Assembly: GCA_018401495.1 (NCBI GenBank)
Contig: JAGYJX010000012.1
Location: 1-64,000, forward strand
DNA: 64,000 nucleotides
Direction: 5' to 3'
From: Rhodospirillaceae bacterium
Lineage (GTDB): Bacteria; Pseudomonadota; Alphaproteobacteria; Thalassobaculales; Thalassobaculaceae
Shown here: one piece after another, positions 19,687-28,988 of the stretch
How the letters are laid out: each line of letters begins with the position of its first letter
Position numbering within the stretch: the first letter of the stretch is position 1
The notes under the pieces: generated by a model
What the model was told of the DNA's origin: nothing
Databases searched by the model: none
What the model saw: only the letters and a program-made list of their open reading frames with translations
Made by a program: the position numbers and the translations under genes

Positions 19687-19791
19687 TCCTCACCGTCTCC
19701 TGCGCTGGCCCTGCGTTTGCGCGCCATTCCGCGATCACGATACAAACCGCAGCCAGCGCGATAAATCAAGCCGCCGCGCCTTGCCCTGCCC

Positions 19792-20370
19792 TCAGTCCGG
19801 CACGCGCCGCGCCGAGACCTCGACCCGGACCTCGACACTGTCCCCGACGATCCCGTTGGTCAGCCATTCGCCGGTGCCGAGCCCGAAGGCGGCGCGCTCG
19901 ACGGCGAGGCCGCCCGTCACGCGGGCCCGGTCGCCGTCGAGTTCGAGCCCGAACGGCAGCGCCACAGGCCGGCTGGTGCCCTTGATCGTCAGCGTGCCGT
20001 CGGCCTCGAAGCGCCCGCCGCCGATCGCCCGGAAGCTCACCGCCTCGAACCGGGCGACCGGATGGGCGGCAACGTCGAACCAGGGCTCGGTTCGCGCCGT
20101 CGCGTCGCGCTCGTCGTTGCCGGTGTCGAGCGACGCGGCGTCGATCGTCACCGTGACCCGCGAGGTCGCCAGATCGTCCGGGTCGAAGCGGATGTCGGCC
20201 TCGAACCGCCGGAACTCGCCGCCGACCTTGGCGCCCATCTGGGTGGTGGCCACGGCGATCCGGCTGGCCTCCGGGTCGATCCGCCACGGCGGCGCCTCGG
20301 CGACGGCGGCGGCCGGGATCATCGCCAGCGCCACGGCCAGCGCCCAGCGCTGCATCCTACCGGTCATCAC
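19792..20370 (-). CDS. YceI-family periplasmic lipid-binding protein
   Basis: 192 residues with a signal peptide (about 1-24, ending AVAEA) and a YceI lipocalin-like barrel: WRIDPEASRIAVAT at the start, FDVAAHPVARFEA and the conserved TLTIKGTSRPVALP. YceI proteins bind isoprenoid or quinone-like molecules in the periplasm. The start lies 14 bases inside the end of the cytochrome b561 gene, a common YceI-b561 pairing. Confidence 0.9.
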   Translation of the reverse strand: MMTGRMQRWALAVALAMIPAAAVAEAPPWRIDPEASRIAVATTQMGAKVGGEFRRFEADIRFDPDDLATSRVTVTIDAASLDTGNDERDATARTEPWFDVAAHPVARFEAVSFRAIGGGRFEADGTLTIKGTSRPVALPFGLELDGDRARVTGGLAVERAAFGLGTGEWLTNGIVGDSVEVRVEVSARRVPD

Positions 20371-20947
20371 GGTTCTCCCTGTCGTTCGGACCCGTGGACC
20401 GGCGGCCGGTCAGCGGCAGCATCCGAAGCAGCGTCCGGTCGCGGTCCAGCAGATGGTGCTTGAGGGCGGCCAGGACGTGCAGGGCGATCAGCGCCAGCAG
20501 CAGCCACGCGACCAGGGCGTGGGCCTCGGCGAGCGGCTCGACCAGGGCGCGGTCCGGCGCGATCGGCTGCGGCAGGACGAACAGGCCGAACACCGCGACC
20601 GGTGTGTTGGCCGCCGCCGAATGCAGCCAGCCGAGGATCGGCAGGGCCAGCAGGCAGGCATACAGCAGGGCGTGCGCCGTGGCCGCCGCGCGGGCCTGCC
20701 AGGCCGGGCCGGCGACCGGGGCCGGTCGCGGGGTCGCCAGCCGCCACGCCAGCCGGACCAGCGTCACCGCCAGGATCGCGATGCCGATCGATTTGTGCCA
20801 GCCATAGGCCCGGAACTTGTCGAGGCTGGCCGGCATGTCCTGCATCACGAAGGCGAGCGGCACCGTGGCCGCCACCGCCGCCACGGTGCTCCAGTGCAGC
20901 AGCTTCGTCACCCCGCCGTAGCGGTCGTCGGTGTCCCTGAGAGGCAT
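20357..20947 (-). CDS. Cytochrome b561 (CybB-like)
   Basis: 196-residue inner-membrane di-haem protein with four helices. Probable haem-ligand His residues occur in KLLHWSTVAAV, GWHKSIGIAIL, AHALLYACLLALP and LHVLAALKHHLL. These proteins move electrons from quinol or superoxide. It overlaps and is co-transcribed with the YceI gene. Start ATG 20947 follows GGGAACGGG. Confidence 0.9.
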   Translation of the reverse strand: MPLRDTDDRYGGVTKLLHWSTVAAVAATVPLAFVMQDMPASLDKFRAYGWHKSIGIAILAVTLVRLAWRLATPRPAPVAGPAWQARAAATAHALLYACLLALPILGWLHSAAANTPVAVFGLFVLPQPIAPDRALVEPLAEAHALVAWLLLALIALHVLAALKHHLLDRDRTLLRMLPLTGRRSTGPNDRENRDDR

Positions 20948-21027
20948 CCCGTTCCCGTCCGCGCTGTCCTGGGAAGTGAAATGGCGGCCGGGGCGCGGTC
21001 CGCCAAGTCGGGCGGCCGGATTTCCGG

Positions 21028-21952
21028 TCACGTTCCGCGGCGCACCCGCTCGCGCAGCGAAATGTAGACGCCGCTGGCGACCAGGATGGCGATGCCGAGC
21101 CAGGTCGGGCCATCCGGAAAATCGCCGAACCAGATGTAGCCGATCAGCGTCGCGGTCACGACCTCGCCGTAGCCGAACGGCGCCAGCAGCGCCGCCGGGG
21201 CCTGCTCGTAGGCCCGGATCATCAGGTAGTGGCCGGCGGCGCCGATCGCCCCCATCGCCGCCATCGCCGCCAGTTGCGCCCCGCTCGGGGTCACCCAGAC
21301 CGCCGGCAGCACCGCGCTGGTCACGACCAGCCCGACCAGCGAGGTGATCGCCAGGGTCACCAGCGGCGGGGCGGCGTGGCTGAGCCGCCGGGTCAGCAGC
21401 ACGTAGCCGGCGAAGCTGGCGCCGGCGCCCAGCGCCAGCAGGGCGCCCGGCTGCAGCACCGTCAGGCCCGGGCCGCAGCACCACCAGGGCGCCGATGAAG
21501 CCGACCAGCACCGCCGACCAGCGCCGCACCCCGACGGCCTCGCCCAGCACCAGCGGCGACAGCGCGGTCACGATCAGCGGCGCGATGAACAGCAGCGCCA
21601 GCGCGTCGGTGATCGGCATGGTCTTGATCGCCGAGAAGAACAGGAAGGTGCCGATCAGGATGCCGAACCCGCGCGCGACCTGCAGCGGCAGGTGGCGCGG
21701 GCGCAGCATCTCGCGCGGGCTGTTGGCGACCGCCAGCGGCGCGATCAGCAGCGACTGGAACAGGAACCGGGCCCAGACCAGCTGCAGGATCGCGAAGGTC
21801 TCGGCCATCGCCTTGGCGAAGCCGTCCATGATCGGCAGCAGCGCCACCGACGCCAGCATCAGCATGATGCCGAGCATCGGCCGCTCGGGCGGTCGGGCCG
21901 CGGCACCCGGCGCTCCCGAAGCAGTGGCGAGGCAGGCGGCCGGGCGGGTCAT
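21028..21952 (-). CDS. EamA/DMT-family transporter (one frameshift)
   Basis: About 308 residues with ten predicted helices arranged as two EamA repeats (first LMLASVALLPIMDGFAKAMA, second about residue 160 onward). DMT exporters move amino acids or other metabolites out of the cytoplasm; substrate unknown. The frame breaks near 21475 (CCCGGGCCTG, expected CCCGGCCTG). ATG 21952 is used; ATG 21877 (MLGIMLML) is an alternative if the Ala/Pro-rich first 25 residues are not translated. Confidence 0.83.
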
Positions 21953-22125
21953 GGGTGCGGATCCTGCTCGGCGGCGGGGAGGCGGATGCCCGGTCTCGAA
22001 CGCGTGCGGCCGCGCGTCAAGAACAATCGCCGACAGCGGGCTTGCGACCGGGCGGCGCGGCTCTGCTAGGATCGCTAGCGGGAACGCCTGGGGAGGCCGG
22101 TCGACGGCTTCGTCGGAGGTGACGG

Positions 22126-22914
22126 ATGCGACCTGGAAGCTGGCTCTGGGCCCTGTTTGCGACGCTCCTCTGGTCGGGCCTGCCGACCGCGAGCGCGCTG
22201 GCGCAGTCCAGCGCCCAGACGGGCACCCCCGTCGACCTCGAACTGGTGCTGGCGGTCGACGTCTCGCGCTCCATGGACCCGGACGAGCAGGAACTGCAGC
22301 GCGCCGGCTACGTCGCCGCGTTCCGCGACCGCGAGGTGCTGCGGGCCATCACCTCGGGGCCGCTCGGCCGGATCGCCGTCAGCTACGTCGAGTGGGCCGG
22401 GGCGGGTCGGCAGCTTGTGGTGCTGCCCTGGACGCTGGTCGAGGACACCGCGTCCGGCGAGCGGGTCTCGCAGGCGCTGGCCGCGGCGCCGTTCGAGGCC
22501 CGGCGGCGCACCTCGATCTCGGAGGCGCTGCTGTTCTCGGCCGCGCTGTTCCGCGACAGCGGCTTCGTCGGCGCCCGCCGGGTGATCGACATCTCCGGCG
22601 ACGGGCCGAACAACGAGGGCGTGCCGGTCGAGGAGGCCCGCGACCGCGTGCTGGACCAGGGGATCGTGGTCAACGGCCTGCCGATCATGCTCAAGCAGCG
22701 CCGCATGTCGGGGTTCTTCGACGTCGGCGACCTCGACCTCTACTACGAGGATTGCGTGATCGGCGGCTTCGGCGCGTTCACGGTGACGGTGGTCGAGCCG
22801 GCCGAGTTCGCCTCGGCGATCCGCCGGAAGCTGATCCTCGAGATCGCCGGCGCCCGAGCCGCGCCTGATCCCGGCGCAGATGACCGCGACGCGCCGGCAC
22901 CACCGACTGCCTGA
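22126..22914 (+). CDS. DUF1194 (von Willebrand A-like) exported protein
   Basis: 262 residues with a signal peptide (about 1-26, ending ASALAQ) and a VWA-like fold: the metal-ion site DVSRSMD at about residues 45-51, the second site threonine in RRTSISEALL, and DISGDGPNNEG, a DUF1194 hallmark. It probably binds a protein partner through Mg2+ in the periplasm. The C-terminal 20 residues are Pro/Ala/Asp-rich and disordered. Confidence 0.88.
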   Translation: MRPGSWLWALFATLLWSGLPTASALAQSSAQTGTPVDLELVLAVDVSRSMDPDEQELQRAGYVAAFRDREVLRAITSGPLGRIAVSYVEWAGAGRQLVVLPWTLVEDTASGERVSQALAAAPFEARRRTSISEALLFSAALFRDSGFVGARRVIDISGDGPNNEGVPVEEARDRVLDQGIVVNGLPIMLKQRRMSGFFDVGDLDLYYEDCVIGGFGAFTVTVVEPAEFASAIRRKLILEIAGARAAPDPGADDRDAPAPPTA

Positions 22915-23037
22915 TCGGCGAGAAGCTGTGGAATCAATGGATGCTCGGCCGGGAATGACGCGGTTCCAGGCAGGCATCGATCCGTTTCCGCGCCGCGCGG
23001 TCGCGCCGGCCGCCGGATCCCGTATAGTCCGGCTGAC

Positions 23038-23807
23038 ATGAGCAACGACACCCCCGCACGATCCACCGCCGGCGCACCGCCTTCGGACCCTGCTCGCGAG
23101 CCGACTCCCGACGACGTCATCCCGCTCACCCGCGAGAACCTCCGGTCCGGACGCATCCGCGACTGGGTGGCCAAGTACGACGGGACGTTCACGCCGCTGT
23201 CGGACGACGCGCTGAAGACCTCGATCGCGTCGATGTTCCCGCCGGACGGACGGCCCGACGGTTCGGTCTGGCTGTTCGGCTACGGCTCGCTGATCTGGAA
23301 CCCGGCGATCGACTACGCCGAGAAGCGGCCGGCGACGGTGCACGGGCTGCACCGCCGGTTCTGCCTGCAGACCTTTCTCGGACGCGGCTCGCGCGAGCGG
23401 CCGGGCCTGGTGCTGGGGCTCGACCGCGGCGGGTCGTGCCGCGGCGTGGTGTTCCGGATCGCGCCCGAGCACGTCGACAGCGAACTCGACATCGTCTGGC
23501 GGCGCGAGATGATCACCCATTCCTACCGGCCGCGCTGGATGACCGCGGTGACGCCGGAGGGACCGGTGCGGGCGATCGGCTTCGTCATCAACCGCCAGCA
23601 CGAGCGCTACACCGGCCTGCTGCCGGAGGAGACGGTGGCGGAGACCATCGCCCACGCCTCGGGCTTCTCGGACCGTGCTGCGACTACCTGTTCAACACCG
23701 TCGAGCATCTCGACGAACTGGGCATGCCGGACGCCGGGCTCACCCGCCTGGCGCGCCGGGTGCGCGCGATCCGGGCGGCGGACGCCGGCGGCGCCGAAGG
23801 CTCCTGA
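23038..23807 (+). CDS. ChaC-like gamma-glutamylcyclotransferase (one frameshift)
   Basis: About 256 residues. The nucleotide-loop-like motif WLFGYGSLIWNPAIDY (about residue 80) and HRRFC, GRGSRERPGLVLGL and a GPCCDYLFNTVEHL segment are typical of ChaC, which cleaves glutathione to 5-oxoproline and Cys-Gly. The frame breaks near 23681: one G seems missing in CTCGGACC, after which the GPCCDY segment reads on to the stop. A 50-residue low-complexity leader precedes the domain. The end lies 9 bases from the convergent HpaB-type gene. Confidence 0.85.
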
Positions 23808-23816
23808 CCGCGCCGT

Positions 23817-25346
23817 TCACTCGGCGGCGGTGCGGGCCGGCGGCGCCGGCACCTCGCAACCGGTGACGCAGCAGCGCCCCGGCTGTTTCGACACCCGGCG
23901 GCCGTCGGCGGCGACGCCGCGGTCGAGCAGGGCCTCGACCAGCTCGACCTTGTCGCCGACCGGGTAGTTGCGCCAGATCTCGCGCTTCATGGCTTCCGGC
24001 GAGCCGCCGCCGTGCAGCGAGATCACCGAGTACCAGCCGCCCTGGTGCGACGCCGTCAGGTCCTCGACCAGGCGCGCCACCTCCAGGCGCTGGGCAGCCG
24101 GGATGTCGGGTCGCCCCGCCAGGACCGCCGACAGCGAGGCCGCGGTCTCCGGGTTGTGGTCCTCGTCCGGCCCCGGCAGCGCCACGATCAGGCCGCCCGA
24201 GACGTGGTGGGCAAGGCGCTGCATGTCGTAGATCTTGGTGGCGAGCAGCAGCTTGCCGATGTTGGCGAACACCGCGTCCGGCATCGCCACCCCGGCCGGG
24301 TCCCGGGTGCAGTACACCGACGCCGCCACCCCGCAGGCGAAGAACCCCTCGGTGATGGTGATCAGCTCGACCATGGCGTCGCGGATGTGGCCGTGCCGGT
24401 CAGGGTCGAGGCCGTTCGCCTCGATCATCAGGGCGCCGGCGCCGATCAGCAGGTCGCCGAAGCCGGCGCGCGCGCCGATGCAGGAATGCCGGTGGTGAGT
24501 GGCGTAGGAGGTCGTCAGGAACCCGGCCTCCTCGTGCTGGCCGGCCAGGAACACCCGGTCGTGCGGCACGAACACGTCGTCGAAGATCACCACCCCGGTC
24601 GACTGCCCGTAGCGCCTCGAGAACTTCGCCGCCGCCTCGCCGGGGCGGCCGGCCGGGCGCGCCACGATTGTCACGCCGGGAGCGTCCACCGGCACCGCGC
24701 AGCACACCGCGAAGGCGCTGTCCTCGGCGGTGTGGGTGCGGCACGGCATGACCAGGAACTCGTGCATGTACGGCGCGCCGGTCACGATCGCCTTGGTGCC
24801 GCGGATGACGATGCCGTCCGGCCGGCGCTCGGTGACGTGCACGTAGACGTCGCGGTTGGCCTGCAGCCCCGGCCGCTTGGAGCGGTCGCCCTTGGCGTCG
24901 GTCATGGCGACGCCGAGGGTCAGGTCGCGGTCCTGGACACCGTGCAGGTAGGCCAGGAAGCGCTGGTGATGGTCGGTGCCGTGGGCGGCGTCGGCGCGGT
25001 GCGTCGCCTGGAAGATCGCGGCCATGGCGTCGTGGGTCAGGTAGCGCTGGGCGCAGCCCGATATCTTGCAGACCAGCCGGACCGCCTCGAGCTTGTACAG
25101 CAGGTCGGTCGATGTCTCGTCGACGTGCGTCATGCGGTTGACGGTCTTGCCGGACGTGCCCTGGCGGGCGGTCATCAGGGTGCGGTGCTCGGCGGCGTGG
25201 GCCAGGTCGTAGGTGACGCCGACCGCGTTGACGCCGGGCGCCAGCCGCGGATCGTCGGCGACGCACTCGACCGCGCCGCCGTCGACGAACACGCGCGGCG
25301 AATAGCGGCGCAGGGATTCCCGATAGTCGGCGGCGGTCATCAGCAT
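23817..25346 (-). CDS. HpaB/4-hydroxybutyryl-CoA dehydratase homologue lacking two cluster cysteines
   Basis: 509 residues with the acyl-CoA-dehydrogenase-like fold of the HpaB/AbfD superfamily (MLMTAADYRESLRR, AMTDAKGDRSKRPG, GTKAIVTGAPYMHE, FDDVFVPHDRVFL, SLHGGGSPEAMK). Overall spacing follows 4-hydroxybutyryl-CoA dehydratase, whose 4Fe-4S cluster is held by Cys99, Cys103, His292 and Cys299. By eye these are Cys98 (kept), Tyr102, His285 (kept) and Ala292, so a classical cluster is unlikely. It may be a flavin-dependent hydroxylase or isomerase. The last 30 residues carry CCVTGCE and are Pro/Ala-rich. Start ATG follows GGGAGGAAA. A TetR gene diverges from it. Confidence 0.8.
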   Translation of the reverse strand: MLMTAADYRESLRRYSPRVFVDGGAVECVADDPRLAPGVNAVGVTYDLAHAAEHRTLMTARQGTSGKTVNRMTHVDETSTDLLYKLEAVRLVCKISGCAQRYLTHDAMAAIFQATHRADAAHGTDHHQRFLAYLHGVQDRDLTLGVAMTDAKGDRSKRPGLQANRDVYVHVTERRPDGIVIRGTKAIVTGAPYMHEFLVMPCRTHTAEDSAFAVCCAVPVDAPGVTIVARPAGRPGEAAAKFSRRYGQSTGVVIFDDVFVPHDRVFLAGQHEEAGFLTTSYATHHRHSCIGARAGFGDLLIGAGALMIEANGLDPDRHGHIRDAMVELITITEGFFACGVAASVYCTRDPAGVAMPDAVFANIGKLLLATKIYDMQRLAHHVSGGLIVALPGPDEDHNPETAASLSAVLAGRPDIPAAQRLEVARLVEDLTASHQGGWYSVISLHGGGSPEAMKREIWRNYPVGDKVELVEALLDRGVAADGRRVSKQPGRCCVTGCEVPAPPARTAAE

Positions 25347-25372
25347 CGGATTTCCTCCCTCGTCTCTTGATC

Positions 25373-25401
25373 ACAAATTTGAACACTGTTAGATTTCTTG
25401 T
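25373..25401. promoter_or_regulatory. Possible TetR operator in the divergent hpaB-like/tetR region
   Basis: AT-rich imperfect dyad with outer arms ACAA and TTGT and inner AACA/TGTT, in the 76-base gap between two divergent starts. The symmetry is partial, so this is a weak candidate supported mainly by position. Confidence 0.35.
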
Positions 25402-25422
25402 CAATCGGGCGTGGAGGATGGG

Positions 25423-26047
25423 GTGCAGCGGCAGCGGGCGGAGCGGCGGCAGGCGGTCAGCGACCACAAGCGCGGGCTGATCCTCGAGGCGGCGCGCGCG
25501 GTGTTCGAGGCCGAGGGCCTGGAGGGCGCCAGCCTGCGGGCGATCGCGACCCGGGCCGGCTACACCCCGGCGGCGCTGTACTTCCACTTCGACTCCAAGG
25601 AGGCGATCTACGCCGAGGTGCTGCAGGCCCTCGATCGGCGCCCTGGGCGCGGCGGTCGAGGCCGCCGTGGCCCGGACCCGGCAGCCGGCCGACCGGCTGC
25701 ACGCGGCGGCGATGGCGTTCTTCGCGTTCTACGCCGACAACCCGCGCGACCTCGACCTCGGCTTCTACCTGTTCCGCGGCGGCATGAAGCCGGCGGGCCT
25801 CGGGCGCGAGCGCGACGAGCGGCTGAACACCGCGCTGGCGGCGGCGCTGCGGCCGATCGCCGACGCCGCCGAAGCGCTCGGGGCGCCGGCCGAGGCCGCC
25901 GACCGGCTCACGGTGGAAGTGTTCGCCCACGCCACCGGGCTGCTGTTGCTGCTCCACACCGGCCGGATCCGGATGTTCGGCGCCTCCGCGCCCGAGCTGA
26001 TGGAGGCCTATGTCCGCGACCGCATCGACCGGCTGACCGGGAGTTGA
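25423..26047 (+). CDS. TetR/AcrR-family regulator (one frameshift)
   Basis: About 208 residues. The N-terminal HTH is clear (LILEAARAVFEAEGLEGAS, RAIATRAGYTPAALYFHFDSKEAIYAEVL), followed by a helical ligand-binding domain with a hydrophobic core (AFFAFYADN, GLLLLLHTGRIRMFG). The start is the GTG at 25423, behind GGAGGA; another in-frame GTG lies at 25411. The frame breaks near 25638 (GATCGGCGCC, expected GATCGCGCC). It diverges from the HpaB-type gene, its likely target, and precedes an isochorismatase gene by 5 bases. Confidence 0.86.
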
Positions 26048-26052
26048 CCGCC

Positions 26053-26586
26053 ATGCGCACCATCGACGCCGCCGCCTCGACCCTGCTGGTGGTGGATTTC
26101 CAGTCCCGCCTGATGCCGGCGATCGACCAGGGACCGGCGGCGGTCGCCAACGCCCGCCGGCTGCTCGACGCCGCCGCCCTGCTCGGCGTGCCGGCGCTGT
26201 TCACCGAGCAGAACGCCCAGGGGCTCGGCTCGACCGTGCCGGAACTGGCGCCGGAGCCGGGCGCCGTCGTTCACAAGATGACCTTCGACTCGACCCGCGC
26301 CCCGGCGCTGCTGGAGCGGCTGGGGGACGGCCGCGCGGCAGTGGTCGCCGGTTGCGAGGCGCATGTCTGCGTGCTGCAGACCGTGCTCGGCCTGCTCGAC
26401 CGCGGCCGGCGGGTCTACGTGGTGCGCGACGCCGTCGGCTCGCGGCGGGCCGAGAGCAAGGAGACCGCGCTGGCCCGCATGGAGCGCCACGGCGCCGAGA
26501 TCGTCACCGCCGAGATGGTCGTCTTCGAATGGCTGGCGACCGCCGAGCACCCGCGATTCCGCGAGGCCATGAAGCTGATCAAGTGA
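26053..26586 (+). CDS. Isochorismatase-family cysteine hydrolase (YcaC-like)
   Basis: 177 residues with the family triad: Asp in LLVVDFQSRL, Lys in VVHKMTFDS and nucleophilic Cys in VVAGCEAHVCVLQT. It hydrolyses an amide or vinyl-ether bond; substrate unknown. It sits 5 bases after the TetR stop, so it is part of that operon, and its stop overlaps the converging TPR-glycosyltransferase gene by 8 bases. Confidence 0.9.
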   Translation: MRTIDAAASTLLVVDFQSRLMPAIDQGPAAVANARRLLDAAALLGVPALFTEQNAQGLGSTVPELAPEPGAVVHKMTFDSTRAPALLERLGDGRAAVVAGCEAHVCVLQTVLGLLDRGRRVYVVRDAVGSRRAESKETALARMERHGAEIVTAEMVVFEWLATAEHPRFREAMKLIK

Positions 26587-28699
26587 CCCTTTGTGGCCGC
26601 TCCAGCGCGTCGGTGGCCGGTTCGGCACTCCATTTCGCCAGATCCGCCGCCACCCGCGCCATGACCGGCCGCCACTCGTCGTCGGTCTCCTGGCGGTAGA
26701 CGACCGTCCTCGGGTACCAGAGCGAATCCGCCCGGCCGAGGCCCCAGCGCCAATCGGGATTGGTCGGCACGAGCGTCCAGCATGGCTTCCCCAGCGCCCC
26801 GGCGAAGTGCACCGTGTTGTTCGCCGGGCACACGATCAGGTCAACCGCAGCGACCAGGGCGGCCAGACCGTCGAGGTCGTGCACCGGCTCGACTCCGTGG
26901 CCGTTGTCCAGGCTGAGGCCGGCCTCGATCTCGAACGCGGAGAAATCCGCTTCCTGCGCCGCGTATTGCAGGGACACGAAAGCGATACCCGGGACCTGCG
27001 CCGGCTTTCGCCACAGCGGTGGCGGGATGGTCCGGCGCACGCCGGACTTCGGCGCTATCGACCGCCAGGTGATGCCGACCAGGCGCTTGCCGGGATGCCG
27101 TGCCCGGAGGCTTGATCGCAGCGCCGCCACGCGGTCGGCTTCAGGCACTATCCAAGGCTCGGGCACCGCGTCTCCGCCACAGAACAGTTCCAGGCGGTGC
27201 GGGAGATCGCCGAAGGCCAGGTGCAGATCGGCGCCATGATGAGCCTCGATCGCGCCGTTGGGCGCGGACACCTCGGGCACGGCCACCTCGGGAAAGCTGC
27301 GTCCCACGATGGGGCGCAGGCGCGCCTCGGTCAGGATCGTCAATCTGACGCCCCGCCGCAGCAGATAGGGCACGAGGGTCAGGAACTGGACTTCGTCGCC
27401 GATCCCCTGCTCGCCCCAGAGCAGGAGGTGCCGTCCGGCGGGATCCTCCGCGGTCCATTGCGGAATCGCGAAGCGTCGGCGGATCGCTGCCCCTTCCGGG
27501 GTCTCGAGGCGGCGCGCGTGGGCGCGCCAACCCTCCCGAAACCGCTCGAGCAGCAGCAGGGCGAGGGCCGTGTTCAGGTGCGCCGTCACATGACGATCGC
27601 TCACGCACGTCGCGCGGGTGCCGTTGAGCACCGCCGCTTCCGGATCACCGGCGCGTCCGTGCTCCACGCCGATGTTGTACCAGGCGTCCGGATCGTCGGG
27701 CTTGATCGCCGCGCCGCGGCGCAGCCACGCCATGACGCCGGCGCGCCCGGGATTCCGGGTCGCCAGCACCGCCAGCCGGTTGTAGGGCTCGGGCGCATCC
27801 GGATCGAGGGACCTGGCGCGAAACGCCCACCGCCGGTCGTCGAGCAGACCCGCGAGTTCGCAGCACGCGGCCAGGCCGGCCGGCTCGATCAGCAGTCCCC
27901 GCTTGTACGGGAGCACCGCTTCCGGTTCGCGGCCGAGCTTCTGCAGCGCGCGCGCCCGGTTCGTCCGGGCCGCCGCGAGGCGCGGATCGCCCCGGCTGGC
28001 GGCGGCGAACCGTTCCTCGGCGGTTGCCCAGTCGCCCCTGTTGAAGGCCAGCAGGCCCATGTTGTTGAGGACGTTTCCGCTGCGCGGCAGGACACACAGC
28101 GTGCGGCGGTACTGCGTCTCGGCGGCGTCGGGCTCGCCGAGGTCGCGGAGCGCGTTGCCGAGGCCGAAGAGCGCGGCAGACGCCGCGGGATGGGCGGTGA
28201 GCAGCCGGCGGTACTGGCCTGCCGCCGCCGCGGCGCGCCCGCGCCGCGCGAGATCGGCGCAGACCTCCCGGAGAGCGTTCTCGTCCAGCGGCGACACCCG
28301 AAGGGCGCGGCCAAGCAAAGCGTCACGCGCCGCCCCCGCCACGATCCGGGACAGGCCGACGGCGCTGTCGACCCGGCCGGGCGCGAGGAGGATCGACCGG
28401 CGGTAGCAACGTTCCGCGACCCGCGGCCGCTGCAGGCGCTGTACGATGCCGCCCAGGCTCCCCCACGCCCCGGCGTGGTCCGGGCGCGCCTGGATAGCCC
28501 GCTCGACGAGTTCCAGCGCTTCCGGGACCCGTCCCTCCTCGAGGCGCAACGCGCCGAGCAGGTTGAGGGCATCCGGGTAGCGGTCATCGTCGGGCGGCAC
28601 ACGGCGGTACAGCCGCGCCGCCTGGGCGAGGAAGCCCTCGCGCTGGCGACGCAATCCTTCGTCGATCAGTCGTTGCGAGGCCTGGCTCACGAGCGACAC
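26579..28699 (-). CDS. TPR protein with C-terminal glycosyltransferase-like domain
   Basis: About 706 residues. Residues 5-390 contain roughly ten tetratricopeptide-type helical repeats (e.g. ALNLLGALRLEEGRVPEALEL in shape). Residues about 430-690 resemble a GT-B glycosyltransferase (LLWGEQGIGDEVQFL, LVGITWRS, then IVCPANNTVHFAGALGKPCW and DWRWGLGRADSLWYP), as in heptosyltransferase or O-GlcNAc-transferase-type proteins of alphaproteobacteria. GTG 28699 (VSLVSQASQRLIDEG) is the best start; TTG 28762 adds 21 Gly/Arg-rich residues. It diverges from the RTX gene, so it could modify that product. Confidence 0.78.
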   Translation of the reverse strand: MSLVSQASQRLIDEGLRRQREGFLAQAARLYRRVPPDDDRYPDALNLLGALRLEEGRVPEALELVERAIQARPDHAGAWGSLGGIVQRLQRPRVAERCYRRSILLAPGRVDSAVGLSRIVAGAARDALLGRALRVSPLDENALREVCADLARRGRAAAAAGQYRRLLTAHPAASAALFGLGNALRDLGEPDAAETQYRRTLCVLPRSGNVLNNMGLLAFNRGDWATAEERFAAASRGDPRLAAARTNRARALQKLGREPEAVLPYKRGLLIEPAGLAACCELAGLLDDRRWAFRARSLDPDAPEPYNRLAVLATRNPGRAGVMAWLRRGAAIKPDDPDAWYNIGVEHGRAGDPEAAVLNGTRATCVSDRHVTAHLNTALALLLLERFREGWRAHARRLETPEGAAIRRRFAIPQWTAEDPAGRHLLLWGEQGIGDEVQFLTLVPYLLRRGVRLTILTEARLRPIVGRSFPEVAVPEVSAPNGAIEAHHGADLHLAFGDLPHRLELFCGGDAVPEPWIVPEADRVAALRSSLRARHPGKRLVGITWRSIAPKSGVRRTIPPPLWRKPAQVPGIAFVSLQYAAQEADFSAFEIEAGLSLDNGHGVEPVHDLDGLAALVAAVDLIVCPANNTVHFAGALGKPCWTLVPTNPDWRWGLGRADSLWYPRTVVYRQETDDEWRPVMARVAADLAKWSAEPATDALERPQRVT

Positions 28700-28762
28700 G
28701 TCATGGATTTTCGACCATCCTCCGCAGCCCCGTGAGCCTCGCCGCCCGTCCGACGTCGACAA

Positions 28763-28988
28763 GACGCGTACCGCGTGCTCGTTTCCAGGGCGACCCCGTG
28801 GGCGTTTAACTCCTGGTTAAGATCTTCGTCGTATGGTTGCTTACGGTTTTACGTAACATTTTATGCAAACTTGACCCACCAAGAGGAAGCGCGAGCGACC
28901 CGAACCGAATCGATCTCCATCCACGAGGTCCCGCGTCTTCGCCGCGCTCCACGCCACCCGATCCGCATTCGCAGAAGGAACAACGATC
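28763..28988 (+). promoter_or_regulatory. AT-rich promoter region of the RTX gene
   Basis: 226 bases with no gene, visibly AT-richer than the surroundings between 28805 and 28880 (several TTAA and TTTTA stretches). It must hold the promoters for two divergent genes. I could not fix -35/-10 boxes with confidence. Confidence 0.45.
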
